This document shows positions 1 to 6,388 of a DNA stretch of 9,026 nt, piece after piece. The notes beneath the pieces are model-generated. The model did no database searches and had not been told where the DNA came from. It saw nothing but the letters and a program-made list of their open reading frames with translations. How positions within the stretch are numbered: position 1 is the stretch's first letter; every line of letters starts with the position of its first letter. The stretch covers positions 1 to 9,026 of the forward strand of contig NZ_CALKTL010000012.1 in the NCBI RefSeq assembly GCF_937997405.1, read 5' to 3'. The position numbers and the translations under genes were made by a program. This stretch comes from an uncultured Campylobacter sp. Lineage in GTDB: Bacteria > Campylobacterota > Campylobacteria > Campylobacterales > Campylobacteraceae.

Positions 1-52
1 GCATCTGATCGAGCATCTGCCCCATTTTCGAAAAATCCATTCCTTCGAACAT
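1..52 (-). CDS. ybaB: YbaB/EbfC family nucleoid-associated protein, N-terminal fragment
   Basis: Only the first 17 codons are inside the window; the gene runs off the left edge. The visible peptide begins MFEGMDFSKMGQMLDQM, the short Met/Gln-rich opening helix typical of the YbaB/EbfC family. These are small dimeric DNA-binding proteins associated with the nucleoid. The ATG lies 2 nt beyond the panD stop, and a GGAG Shine-Dalgarno sits in the last panD codons, so translation is likely coupled to panD. Epsilonproteobacteria commonly keep a ybaB gene beside murE or panD (from memory: Cj1642 after murE in C. jejuni, HP0035 beside panD in H. pylori). The call rests on a very short fragment plus this context. 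Confidence 0.75.
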   Translation of the reverse strand, partial: MFEGMDFSKMGQMLDQM

Positions 53-54
53 CT

Positions 55-402
55 TTACTCCGTTATTTGGTTTTTTTCGTTTACCTGCACGATTTTTGGT
101 TTAAAATTTTTCGCTTTTTTGACGCTCATCTGCGCGTAGGCTACGATGATGACGACGTCGCCGACGCAGACTTTGCGCGCGGCTGCGCCGTTTAGGCAGA
201 TCTCGCCCTTTTTCTCGCCGCGGATCACGTAGGTAGCGAAGCGCTCGCCGTTATTGACGTTTAGGATCTCTACTTTTTGGTATTCGCAAAGCCCCGCAGC
301 CTCGATGAGCTCGGGTCCGATCGTAATGGAGCCTACGTAGTTGAGGTTGGCGTCCGTCACGCGCGCGCGGTGGATTTTGCTTGATAAAATTTCGATTTTC
401 AT
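55..402 (-). CDS. panD: Aspartate 1-decarboxylase (pyruvoyl enzyme proenzyme)
   Basis: This cytosolic enzyme converts L-aspartate to beta-alanine for pantothenate and coenzyme A synthesis. The 115-aa product has the usual length. The self-cleavage site that creates the pyruvoyl group is visible as Gly24-Ser25 (YVGS, residues 22-25). Other expected active-site positions are present: Lys9, Arg54, Thr57 and Tyr58 (NNGERFATY), and the NGAAA loop at about residues 71-75. The ATG is preceded by AAAGGAC in the 16-nt gap after the murE stop, so it belongs to the murE operon. No panB or panC is nearby. In C. jejuni, as I recall, panD sits with panBC, whereas in H. pylori it is next to ybaB as here. 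Nothing suggests damage. Confidence 0.96.
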   Translation of the reverse strand: MKIEILSSKIHRARVTDANLNYVGSITIGPELIEAAGLCEYQKVEILNVNNGERFATYVIRGEKKGEICLNGAAARKVCVGDVVIIVAYAQMSVKKAKNFKPKIVQVNEKNQITE

Positions 403-418
403 CGGCCGTCCTTTAAAT

Positions 419-1726
419 TTAGTCTAAATTTGACTCGCCTCGCGCCGCGACGAGCTCGCTCACGACCTGTTTGTCGCTGAAAGGATGCTTCACGCCCTTG
501 ATCTCCTGGTAGGTCTCGTCGCCCTTGCCCAAAATAGCGATCATCTCGCCGTTTTTGGCAAGATCTAGCGCGCGCGCGATAGCCTCTTTGCGATCCGCGA
601 TCTTTAAAATTTTATCTTTTCGGCACATGCCGGCGCAAATTTGTTCGATGATCTCGTCTGGATCCTCGCTGCGCGGGTTATCGCTCGTAACGATACAAAT
701 TTTAGCAAAGTGCTCGGCGATGGCGCCCATTTTCGGACGCTTGCCGTGGTCGCGATCGCCGCCCGCGCCGAAAACCGCGATGATCTCGCCGCTTGCGCGC
801 AGCGCGTTTAGCACCTTTTCGATGCCGTCCGGGGTATGGGCGAAATCGACGATTACAAGCGGGTTTTTATTTACGACCTGCACGCGACCCTCGACGCCGC
901 CGAAGTTTGCCAGGGCTTTCGCGATCTTTTCGTTCGGTAGCTCGGTTAGAATTTTAACCGCCGCAAACGCCGCGGTAAGGTTGTAGAGATTAAACTCGCC
1001 GATGAGATCGCTTTGCAGCTGCGCCGTGCCGTGCGCCGTACGTATGAGTGCGTCGATGCCGCCCTTTAGCCCGTATCCGCTCACGCCGAAGTTAGCGGCG
1101 TTTTTGATACCGTAGGTAAGGGCGTTTGCGGGGTTAAATTTAATATGCCCGTCGTCGGCGTTTATGAGTTTTGGCGCGTCGTCTGCGAAAAACGAGCTCT
1201 TGACCGCAGCGTATTCTTGCATGCTGCCGTGATAATCGAGATGATCTTGGCTTAAATTCGTAAAAATTTTAAGCGCAAATTCTAATCCTTCGATGCGGTT
1301 TTGTGCTATCGCATGCGAGCTAACCTCCATAACGAAGTACTCGCAGCCCTGCTTGCTAGCTTCGCAAAGATAGCTCATCGTCTTAAAAACCGAGCTCGTC
1401 GTAAGCCCCTTTTCGTCGATCCTGCGCTCGTTTATGAAAGCGCCGCGCGTGCCGCTTAAGCCGCAGCTAAAGCCCAGATCCAGCAGCGTCGAGTAGATCG
1501 CCGCCGCGGTCGTCGTTTTGCCGTTCGTACCGGTGATGCCTACGATTTTGATGCGCGGATTAATATTTAAAAGTTCCTTTGCTTGCGCGATAGAGATGAT
1601 CTGTGCGCCTTTTTGCGCCGCTTCGGGTTCAAATTTAGCATTCGCGTCCGTGCGCATAAAAAAGCAGCCCGCCTCGCACTCGGCGGAGTTATCGGTGATA
1701 AAGCTATTTTCGAGTCGTATTTTCAT
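419..1726 (-). CDS. murE: UDP-N-acetylmuramoyl-tripeptide synthetase (meso-diaminopimelate-adding)
   Basis: MurE is a cytosolic ATP-dependent ligase that adds meso-diaminopimelate to UDP-MurNAc-L-Ala-D-Glu in peptidoglycan precursor synthesis. Visible motifs in order: ATP-binding GITGTNGKTT (63-72); TTSS (109-112); MEVSSHAI (133-140); NLSQDHLDYHG (157-167) followed by Lys176, the likely carbamylated lysine; GEFNLYNL (243-250); DFAHTPDG (294-301); GAGGDRDHGKRP (320-331); the diaminopimelate-selective DNPR (349-352); and GKGDE (400-404). The 435-aa length is shorter than E. coli MurE (about 495) because the N-terminal domain is compact, as in other epsilonproteobacteria. The final GKG motif reads GKGDE where many MurE proteins have GKGHE. 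The 5' end overlaps the upstream TPR-like gene by 23 nt, which suggests translational coupling. The gene looks intact. Confidence 0.97.
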   Translation of the reverse strand: MKIRLENSFITDNSAECEAGCFFMRTDANAKFEPEAAQKGAQIISIAQAKELLNINPRIKIVGITGTNGKTTTAAAIYSTLLDLGFSCGLSGTRGAFINERRIDEKGLTTSSVFKTMSYLCEASKQGCEYFVMEVSSHAIAQNRIEGLEFALKIFTNLSQDHLDYHGSMQEYAAVKSSFFADDAPKLINADDGHIKFNPANALTYGIKNAANFGVSGYGLKGGIDALIRTAHGTAQLQSDLIGEFNLYNLTAAFAAVKILTELPNEKIAKALANFGGVEGRVQVVNKNPLVIVDFAHTPDGIEKVLNALRASGEIIAVFGAGGDRDHGKRPKMGAIAEHFAKICIVTSDNPRSEDPDEIIEQICAGMCRKDKILKIADRKEAIARALDLAKNGEMIAILGKGDETYQEIKGVKHPFSDKQVVSELVAARGESNLD

Positions 1727-2252
1727 GATTTTTGATTTTTTGCATTAGCGCTTCGAAGCGCTCATCGCCTGCATACGCGGCAGCCGAGCTCTCGACGTAA
1801 TTAAGCCCCATTTCGTAGTAGCCGTTTTCTATCAAATTTTCTAAAAATTCTATCATCTCGGTTTTGTCCGAAATGGCGATTTTGGAGGAAAAAATGATCG
1901 ATTCGAAGGCTTCTTTAAAGCCTTTTTGGCCTACCGCGCGCATAAAATCGGCATACGCGATAACGGCAATCTCATCCTCGGCGCCGGGTTCGGAAGCCGC
2001 TTCATTCGCGATCTTTTCGTTGATGGAGTTTAAAATTTTAAAAAGCTCCGCGGTTTGAGTTTTTGGGCTGAGGTTGTAAAAATCAAAGAGCATAAGCGCC
2101 TCTTCGCGGTCTGCCAGCGCAGTCTGGCAAAGCTCAAGCAAAAATAGAATTTCCTCCTCGCCGCTTTTTTCGTATGCGAGCGAAAAATATAGCTTCGCAA
2201 GCTCGAATTCTCCGCGCGAAAAGGCCTTGAGCCCCAGTTTTTTATAGTTCAA
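1704..2252 (-). CDS. TPR-like helical protein of unknown function, TTG start
   Basis: The product is 182 aa, all-helical, acidic and soluble, with no signal peptide or membrane segment. The first 30 residues (GLKAFSRGEFELAKLYFSLA and onward) resemble a tetratricopeptide repeat; later helices are less regular. I do not recognise a specific function. A small uncharacterised gene sits at the same place, between the NifU-like gene and murE, in C. jejuni (Cj1640 as I recall), so conserved context is the best clue. I chose the TTG at 2252-2250, preceded by GGCGAAGAG: it preserves the TPR-like N terminus, and no early in-frame ATG exists. It overlaps the nfu 3' end by 11 nt and murE by 23 nt, so all three genes are probably translated together. 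Confidence 0.8.
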   Translation of the reverse strand: MNYKKLGLKAFSRGEFELAKLYFSLAYEKSGEEEILFLLELCQTALADREEALMLFDFYNLSPKTQTAELFKILNSINEKIANEAASEPGAEDEIAVIAYADFMRAVGQKGFKEAFESIIFSSKIAISDKTEMIEFLENLIENGYYEMGLNYVESSAAAYAGDERFEALMQKIKNHENTTRK

Positions 2253-2508
2253 ACTCTTCGCCTTCGGGGATGTTTACGACGCTAAGCTCGGGGTGAATAT
2301 CCATGCGAAGCTGGCGCTCGACGCCGTATTTTAGGGTCTGTGAGCTCGCCGCGCAGCCGTGGCAATGCCCGGTAAGGCGGACATAGACGACGCCGTTTTT
2401 TATGCCTAAAAGCTTCATATCGCCGCCGTCGTTTTGCAGCATCGGTCGGATTAGCTCCAAGCTGCCTTGTACCGGGGCTAGAAGCTCTTCGTCTGTAAAT
2501 GGTATCAT
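2242..2508 (-). CDS. nfu: NifU-like (Nfu) Fe-S cluster scaffold/carrier protein
   Basis: This 88-aa protein is a stand-alone NifU C-terminal (Nfu) domain. Such proteins hold a labile Fe-S cluster between CXXC cysteines of a dimer and pass it to apo-enzymes in the cytosol. Seen directly: LELIRPMLQNDGGDMKL (17-33), the conserved entry to the fold; the cluster-binding Cys49-X-X-Cys52 in GHCHGCAAS; and TLKYGVE just after it. The A-type and N-terminal scaffold domains of full NifU are absent. The ATG is preceded by TAAGGA at suitable spacing. It is the first gene of the nfu-TPR-murE-panD-ybaB operon, 28 nt below a TATAAT box, and its stop codon lies inside the next gene. Confidence 0.93.
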   Translation of the reverse strand: MIPFTDEELLAPVQGSLELIRPMLQNDGGDMKLLGIKNGVVYVRLTGHCHGCAASSQTLKYGVERQLRMDIHPELSVVNIPEGEEFEL

Positions 2509-2535
2509 TAAAATTCCTTATTTTAGTTTTGGCGA

Positions 2536-2541
2536 ATTATA
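2536..2541 (-). promoter_or_regulatory. Predicted sigma-70 -10 box for the nfu-murE-panD operon
   Basis: The minus strand reads GATATAATTCG, a perfect TATAAT, about 28 nt ahead of the nfu ATG. This would start a transcript with a leader of roughly 20 nt. T-rich runs lie upstream (including seven consecutive T) and there is no convincing -35, the pattern known for Campylobacter housekeeping promoters. A small inverted repeat, CGATAA (2550-2555) and TTATCG (2564-2569), lies just upstream and could be an operator, but it may be chance. Confidence 0.7.
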
Positions 2542-2827
2542 TCTAAAAGCGATAAAAAAAGGCTTATCGGGGATGAAATTTAATCTGAAATTTTGCGCAA
2601 GGGCGCAGATTTTGCGCCATGGATCGCAAAGAATTTTATACGCCACGAACGGCGAGTCGCAATTTTAAAATTTTATCGATTCGGCAAGGACGAAACTCGC
2701 AAATAATCGGGCTTGCGTATATTTAAATTTAGACTATTTGCGCTATAAATTTGGGATGAAATTTCGTTTGAGCGGTAGGTAAAATTTAAAGCGGAACTGT
2801 CTAAATTTAATTAGGATAAGCGCCGAT

Positions 2828-2877
2828 ACGATTAAATTTTATAAAAACAAACTCCGAGTTTAATCGTAAATTTTACG
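2828..2877. repeat. Overlapping inverted repeats in the spacer
   Basis: Perfect 9-bp arms ACGATTAAA (2828-2836) and TTTAATCGT (2859-2867) enclose a 22-nt loop. The right arm overlaps a second near-palindrome, CGTAAA-T-TTTACG (2865-2877). The two structures are mutually exclusive, since they share CGT at 2865-2867. No T-tract follows on either strand, so an intrinsic terminator is unlikely. A protein-binding site or a relic is possible. Confidence 0.4.
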
Positions 2878-2983
2878 ACTACAAAAGCCCGGGCGGCGAA
2901 TATTGTTTTGAAGCTCACAGATGAAATTTACGCTACGTTTTATATCGATCGCGGCTGTGAAATTTTAGCGCAGGCGTGTGCAA

Positions 2984-3544
2984 TCACGGCAAAATTTCTA
3001 TCGGCGTGCCGATTTTTACGTGCTCAAAAAGCTCGTCCATATCGTCATTGACGAGCGCTATGCAGCCCTCCGTCCAGTCGCCGAACGCCGCGATACTCTG
3101 CCCTAGGTAGCTAAATTTATTCGGTAGCCCGTGGATTTTGATATCGCCGCCTGCGCTCTTGCCGAGGGATTTTGCGTGTGCTACGTCGGCTTTATTCGGA
3201 TAGGAGATGCCTAAATTTAGATGATACGCCGAGTTTGGATTTTTACCGTTTATGGTGTAGTTGCCCTCCGGAGTTTTGCCGTCGCCTTGAATCTCCTTGT
3301 GCCCTTCAGGCTCGCGTCCGAGGGCGATTTTGTAGCTTTTCGCGACGCCTTTTGAGGTTAAAATTTCAAGAATTCGTTTGGATTTATAGACGCGGATTTT
3401 AGAAATTTGCTCGCCGTTCAATGCTTGCTTTAGCGAAATTTCAGAGTTGATCGTTTCGATATTTTTATAGCTAAGATAATTGTCCAATGCCCACGCCAAG
3501 CCCGCAGCGATGATAATAAGCGGAAGTAAAATTTTAAATTTCAT
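2984..3544 (-). CDS. Membrane-anchored L,D-transpeptidase (YkuD-domain) protein
   Basis: The family consists of periplasmic enzymes that cut or form peptidoglycan peptide bonds using a catalytic cysteine. The 186-aa product has an N-terminal hydrophobic anchor (about 5-20, KILLPLIIIAAGLAWAL), placing the rest in the periplasm. The YkuD domain covers about 48-185: GDGKTPEGNY (87-96), the catalytic His138 in KIHGLPN, and Cys161 in DWTEGCIALVNDDM. The WTEGC form, rather than SHGC, matches the YafK-like branch. Whether it acts as transpeptidase, carboxypeptidase or on lipoprotein links cannot be read from sequence. The start is fixed by the anchor. No Shine-Dalgarno is visible, because the rplQ-side hairpin stem ends only 5 nt before the ATG. 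It could be expressed by read-through from the ribosomal operon or from a promoter inside rplQ. Confidence 0.88.
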   Translation of the reverse strand: MKFKILLPLIIIAAGLAWALDNYLSYKNIETINSEISLKQALNGEQISKIRVYKSKRILEILTSKGVAKSYKIALGREPEGHKEIQGDGKTPEGNYTINGKNPNSAYHLNLGISYPNKADVAHAKSLGKSAGGDIKIHGLPNKFSYLGQSIAAFGDWTEGCIALVNDDMDELFEHVKIGTPIEILP

Positions 3545-3549
3545 AGAAG

Positions 3550-3575
3550 AAATTTCGGGAGTGATCCCGAAATTT
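3550..3575 (-). terminator. Predicted intrinsic terminator of the alpha ribosomal operon
   Basis: The minus strand has AAATTTCGGGA, loop TCAC, then TCCCGAAATTT, a perfect 11-bp stem with a 4-nt loop. It is followed by CTTCT, so the transcript leaves the GC-rich core on a U-rich stretch. The stem begins at the last base of the rplQ stop codon and ends 5 nt before the L,D-transpeptidase ATG. The stem is symmetric, but only the minus strand has an upstream operon to terminate. Confidence 0.75.
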
Positions 3576-3931
3576 TATTTGCTGATTAGCTCGATATAAG
3601 CCATCTCTGCGGCGTCGCCCTTGCGAAGGCGGGTTTTGATGATGCGAGTGTAGCCGCCGTTTACACCTGCATATTTTGGAGCGATCTCGGTGACCAACTT
3701 ATTTGTCGCAGCCTTATCCTGAAGCGCCGCGAAAACAAATCTATGCGCCTCGCTGTCGCCCTTGCGCGCGTGAGTGATCAGCTTTTCTACGTAGCTTCTT
3801 AGCTCTTTGGCTTTAGGAAGCGTAGTCTCGATCTTGCCGCTCGTGACTATAGCGATAGTCAAATTCTTAAGCAGCGCGGCGCGGTGAGACGAGGTGCGCC
3901 CTAGCTTTCTATATCCGTGGTTGTGTCTCAT
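3575..3931 (-). CDS. rplQ: 50S ribosomal protein L17
   Basis: L17 is a large-subunit protein near the peptide exit tunnel. The 118-aa product starts MRHNHGYRKLGRTSSHRAAL, the invariant L17 opening, and ends with the expected YTRIIKTRLRKGDAAEMAYIEL block. It lacks the long C-terminal extension seen in some bacteria. The ATG lies 3 nt after the rpoA stop, with AAGGAT as Shine-Dalgarno inside the rpoA end. This is the usual last position of the alpha operon, and a strong hairpin overlaps its stop codon. Confidence 0.98.
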   Translation of the reverse strand: MRHNHGYRKLGRTSSHRAALLKNLTIAIVTSGKIETTLPKAKELRSYVEKLITHARKGDSEAHRFVFAALQDKAATNKLVTEIAPKYAGVNGGYTRIIKTRLRKGDAAEMAYIELISK

Positions 3932-3934
3932 TTA

Positions 3935-4957
3935 CTATCCTTCATTCTTTTGTTTTTGAATTTTTAACTCTTCGAGCTTGCGTTTTAGCTGCTCTTTTTT
4001 ATCGCCAAGCTCTTGGTTGCCGATAGGATAACCGATCTCCTCCATAACGGCCTTGATCTCCTCAAGCGATTTTTTGCCTAAATTTTTAAGATCTTTCAGC
4101 TCGCTCTCCTCCATGATCGCAAGCTCGCCGATAAATCTAATATCCGCGCGATCCAGGCAGTTAAAGCTTCGCGCGCTTAGGCTTAGATTGCTAACGCTCT
4201 CAAAAAGCTTTGCAAATTCGGAATTTGCGGGGATCGCTCTACCGAAAGTGTCCGCAGCGCTGATATTTACGATGCCTTTGAAAACCGCCAGCTGCTGATA
4301 CATCGCCTCAAGTGCGTTTTTAAACGCATCTATCGCGCTGATCTGACCGTCGGTAGTGATCGTAAAGACCACCTTTTCGTAGTCGGGATTGTCCTCTACA
4401 AAGACATTTTCGATGTCGTAAACAGCCTTAGTTACCGGGGTAAAAAACGCATCCAACGCGATGAAATCAGCGTCTAAATTTTCTCTGATCTCTTCGCTTG
4501 GGACGTAGCCGATGCCCTTTTCGATGATGAGCGTAAATTTAAGATCGGCATCCTCGTTTATCGTAGCCAGATAAGCGCTTGGATTTACGATCTCTACGGC
4601 GTCGTTATTTAGGTCGCTGCCGTAAATTTCTTTAGGCCCTTTAAAGCTGTATTCTACGACCTCGCGCAGGGAATCGCCCTTGATTTTAAACCTTAAGCCT
4701 TTTAAATTTATGATAAAAGCCGCCATATCCTCGAGCATACCGCGCATGCTGTCGAATTCGTGGCTTACGCCTTCGATTTTAACCGCAGTCGGCGCGAAAC
4801 CGACCGTGCTCGTATAAAGTAACCTTCGTAAAGGATGAGCTAGAGTGACGGCATATCCCGTTTCAAAGGGATATGCTATGATTTTAGCAACATTTTCGCT
4901 GACATTCTCAACCTTTATTTCAGTTGGCATATGAGCTGATGTTGTGATTTTTCTCAT
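3935..4957 (-). CDS. rpoA: RNA polymerase alpha subunit
   Basis: Alpha dimerises to start assembly of the core polymerase, and its C-terminal domain contacts UP elements and activators. The 340-aa product has the N-terminal dimerisation domain (about 10-230; GYAVTLAHPLRRLLYTS) and a C-terminal domain (about 250-305; LSARSFNCLDRADIRFIGEL, then LKNLGKKSLEEIK). Arg263 corresponds to the DNA-contacting Arg265 of E. coli. A lysine/glutamate-rich tail (about 315-340) follows and makes it slightly longer than E. coli alpha (329). The ATG has AGGTG upstream. It sits 11 nt after rpsD and 3 nt before rplQ, the standard order. Confidence 0.98.
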   Translation of the reverse strand: MRKITTSAHMPTEIKVENVSENVAKIIAYPFETGYAVTLAHPLRRLLYTSTVGFAPTAVKIEGVSHEFDSMRGMLEDMAAFIINLKGLRFKIKGDSLREVVEYSFKGPKEIYGSDLNNDAVEIVNPSAYLATINEDADLKFTLIIEKGIGYVPSEEIRENLDADFIALDAFFTPVTKAVYDIENVFVEDNPDYEKVVFTITTDGQISAIDAFKNALEAMYQQLAVFKGIVNISAADTFGRAIPANSEFAKLFESVSNLSLSARSFNCLDRADIRFIGELAIMEESELKDLKNLGKKSLEEIKAVMEEIGYPIGNQELGDKKEQLKRKLEELKIQKQKNEG

Positions 4958-4968
4958 ATTAGCACCTA

Positions 4969-5595
4969 CTATTTCGAGTAAAGCTCTACGATAAATCTTT
5001 CCTCTACAGGAATAACAACTTCTTCTCTCTCCGGAACTCTAGAAAAAATTCCGTATCTTTTCTCTTTTTCTACGTCTACCCACGCTACGATGCCGGTCTG
5101 TGCCGTAAGATCTAGCGCTCTTGAAATTTGCGGGTTATTTTTGCTCTTCTCGATCACTTCGATCTTTTGTCCTGCGCGGACGGAGTACGAAGGGATATCG
5201 ACGCGCTTGCCGTCTACCAAGATATGTCCGTGCGTAACGAGCTGGCGCGCAAATCGTCTAGTCGTAGCAAAGCCCATGCGGTAAACGACATTATCTAGCC
5301 TCTGCTCTAAAAGCTGAACCAAGATCGCTCCGGTGTTACCCTCTCTACGAGCTGCTTCGGCAAATAGTCTGCGAAACTGCTTCTCGCTTACGCCGTACAT
5401 AAATTTAGCCTTTTGTTTCTCGCGAAGCTGTGAGCCGTATTCGCTTAGTTTAGCGCGTCTTTGTCCGTGCTGACCTGGAGCGTAAGGGCGTTTTAAAAGC
5501 GCGCTCTTGCCCGCAAGCCTTCTCTCGCCTTTCATAAATAGATCGACGCCGAGCCTTCTTTCTAATTTTTCAACCGGTCCTGTATATCTAGCCAT
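4969..5595 (-). CDS. rpsD: 30S ribosomal protein S4
   Basis: S4 is a primary 16S rRNA-binding protein that nucleates small-subunit assembly. In E. coli it also represses the alpha operon by binding its leader. The 208-aa product has the expected start (MARYTGPVEKLERRLGVDLF), the PYAPGQHGQRRAKLSEYG block (37-54) and an S4 RNA-binding domain (about 98-160; QRLDNVVYRMGFATTRRFAR, then GHILVDGKRVDIPSY). The N terminus lacks the zinc-binding cysteines of some S4 proteins. AAGGAGA precedes the ATG in an 18-nt gap after rpsK. If feedback control exists here, S4 is the first candidate for the effector. Confidence 0.98.
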   Translation of the reverse strand: MARYTGPVEKLERRLGVDLFMKGERRLAGKSALLKRPYAPGQHGQRRAKLSEYGSQLREKQKAKFMYGVSEKQFRRLFAEAARREGNTGAILVQLLEQRLDNVVYRMGFATTRRFARQLVTHGHILVDGKRVDIPSYSVRAGQKIEVIEKSKNNPQISRALDLTAQTGIVAWVDVEKEKRYGIFSRVPEREEVVIPVEERFIVELYSK

Positions 5596-5613
5596 AAATT
5601 TCTCCTTTTATAA

Positions 5614-6006
5614 TTACACGCGACGTCGTTTAGGCGGTCTGCAACCGTTGTGCGCAAGAGGAGTGATATCTTTGAAATATGTAACTTTAATCCCTTCTAC
5701 GCTACCTACGCTTTTAACGGCGGTCTCGCGTCCGCTTCCCGGACCCTGAACCTTGACGCCTACCTCTTTGATGCCGTGCTCTTTGGCTTTGTTTAACGCG
5801 TCCTCGACGGCTTGCTGCGCCGCATAAGGGGTGGATTTTTTGCTGCCTTTAAAATTTAAAGCGCCCGCACTGCTCCACGCGATCGCGTTGCCCATCTCGT
5901 CCGTTACGGTTATCATAGTGTTATTAAACGTAGCGGAGATGTAAACTATGCCTTTGGCGATATTTTTTCTGACGGTTTTTTTCTTAACTACTTTTTTTTG
6001 TGCCAT
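5614..6006 (-). CDS. rpsK: 30S ribosomal protein S11
   Basis: S11 lines the platform of the small subunit and helps shape the mRNA exit region. The 130-aa product shows the family signatures: GIVYISATFNNTMITVTD (19-36), SSAGALNFKGSKKSTPYAAQ, VQGPGSGRETAVKS and the C-terminal HNGCRPPKRRRV. The N terminus is a lysine-rich tail (AQKKVVKKKTVRKN), which is normal. AAGGAT precedes the ATG within the 10-nt gap after rpsM, and rpsD follows 18 nt later. Confidence 0.98.
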   Translation of the reverse strand: MAQKKVVKKKTVRKNIAKGIVYISATFNNTMITVTDEMGNAIAWSSAGALNFKGSKKSTPYAAQQAVEDALNKAKEHGIKEVGVKVQGPGSGRETAVKSVGSVEGIKVTYFKDITPLAHNGCRPPKRRRV

Positions 6007-6016
6007 ATCTCAATCC

Positions 6017-6385
6017 TTATTTAGCTGCCGCGCCGACGGTTTTGCGTTTGCCTTTTCTGGTTCTGGCGTTCGTTTTTGTTTTTTGACCGCGAACCGGAAG
6101 GCCCTTTCTGTGTCTTAAGCCGCGATAGCCGCCCAAGTCCATAAGCGCTTTTATATCCATAGCCACTTGTTTGCGAAGATCGCCTTCGACCATATAGTGC
6201 TCTTGGATCTCTTTTCTGATAGCGGCGGCTTCATCTTCGCTCAGATCGGCGACTCTTTTATCGTAAGAAATTCCTGCCGCATCGAGAATTTTTCTCGACG
6301 TAAATAAACCTATACCGTAGATATAAGTTAGTCCGTATTCAATCCTTTTTTTCTTTGGTAGATCTACACCTGCGATACGAGCCAT
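6017..6385 (-). CDS. rpsM: 30S ribosomal protein S13
   Basis: S13 sits in the small-subunit head and bridges to the large subunit and P-site tRNA. The 122-aa product starts MARIAGVDLPKKKRIEYGLT, has the helix-two-turn-helix region (YGIGLFTSRKILDAAGI), GGYRGLRHRKGLPVRGQKT and the basic tail TNARTRKGKRKTVGAAAK. The ATG is only 3 nt beyond the rpmJ stop, with an AAGGATAA Shine-Dalgarno spanning that stop codon, so translation is likely coupled to rpmJ. Confidence 0.98.
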   Translation of the reverse strand: MARIAGVDLPKKKRIEYGLTYIYGIGLFTSRKILDAAGISYDKRVADLSEDEAAAIRKEIQEHYMVEGDLRKQVAMDIKALMDLGGYRGLRHRKGLPVRGQKTKTNARTRKGKRKTVGAAAK

Positions 6386-6388
6386 AAC

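Larger units (their letters stand above)
2509..2983. other. 475-bp gene-free spacer, AAATTT-rich
   Basis: No frame in this stretch gives a recognisable protein, and I see no tRNA or other structured RNA. It contains the nfu promoter at its left end and presumably the 3' end of the L,D-transpeptidase transcript at its right end, though I found no convincing intrinsic terminator there. The hexamer AAATTT occurs 12 times by eye. A 9-bp perfect inverted repeat lies at 2828-2867. It may be decayed sequence or an AT-rich regulatory spacer. Confidence 0.6.

Noticed and set aside
525..986. Long plus-strand open frame antisense to murE
   Set aside because: It is a shadow of the murE frame in GC-rich sequence: low-complexity Ser/Ala/Pro-rich translation, no Shine-Dalgarno and no family resemblance, while murE is complete on the other strand.
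2402..2668. Plus-strand 88-codon open frame across the nfu start and spacer
   Set aside because: Half is antisense to nfu and the rest is spacer. There is no ribosome-binding site and no recognisable sequence.
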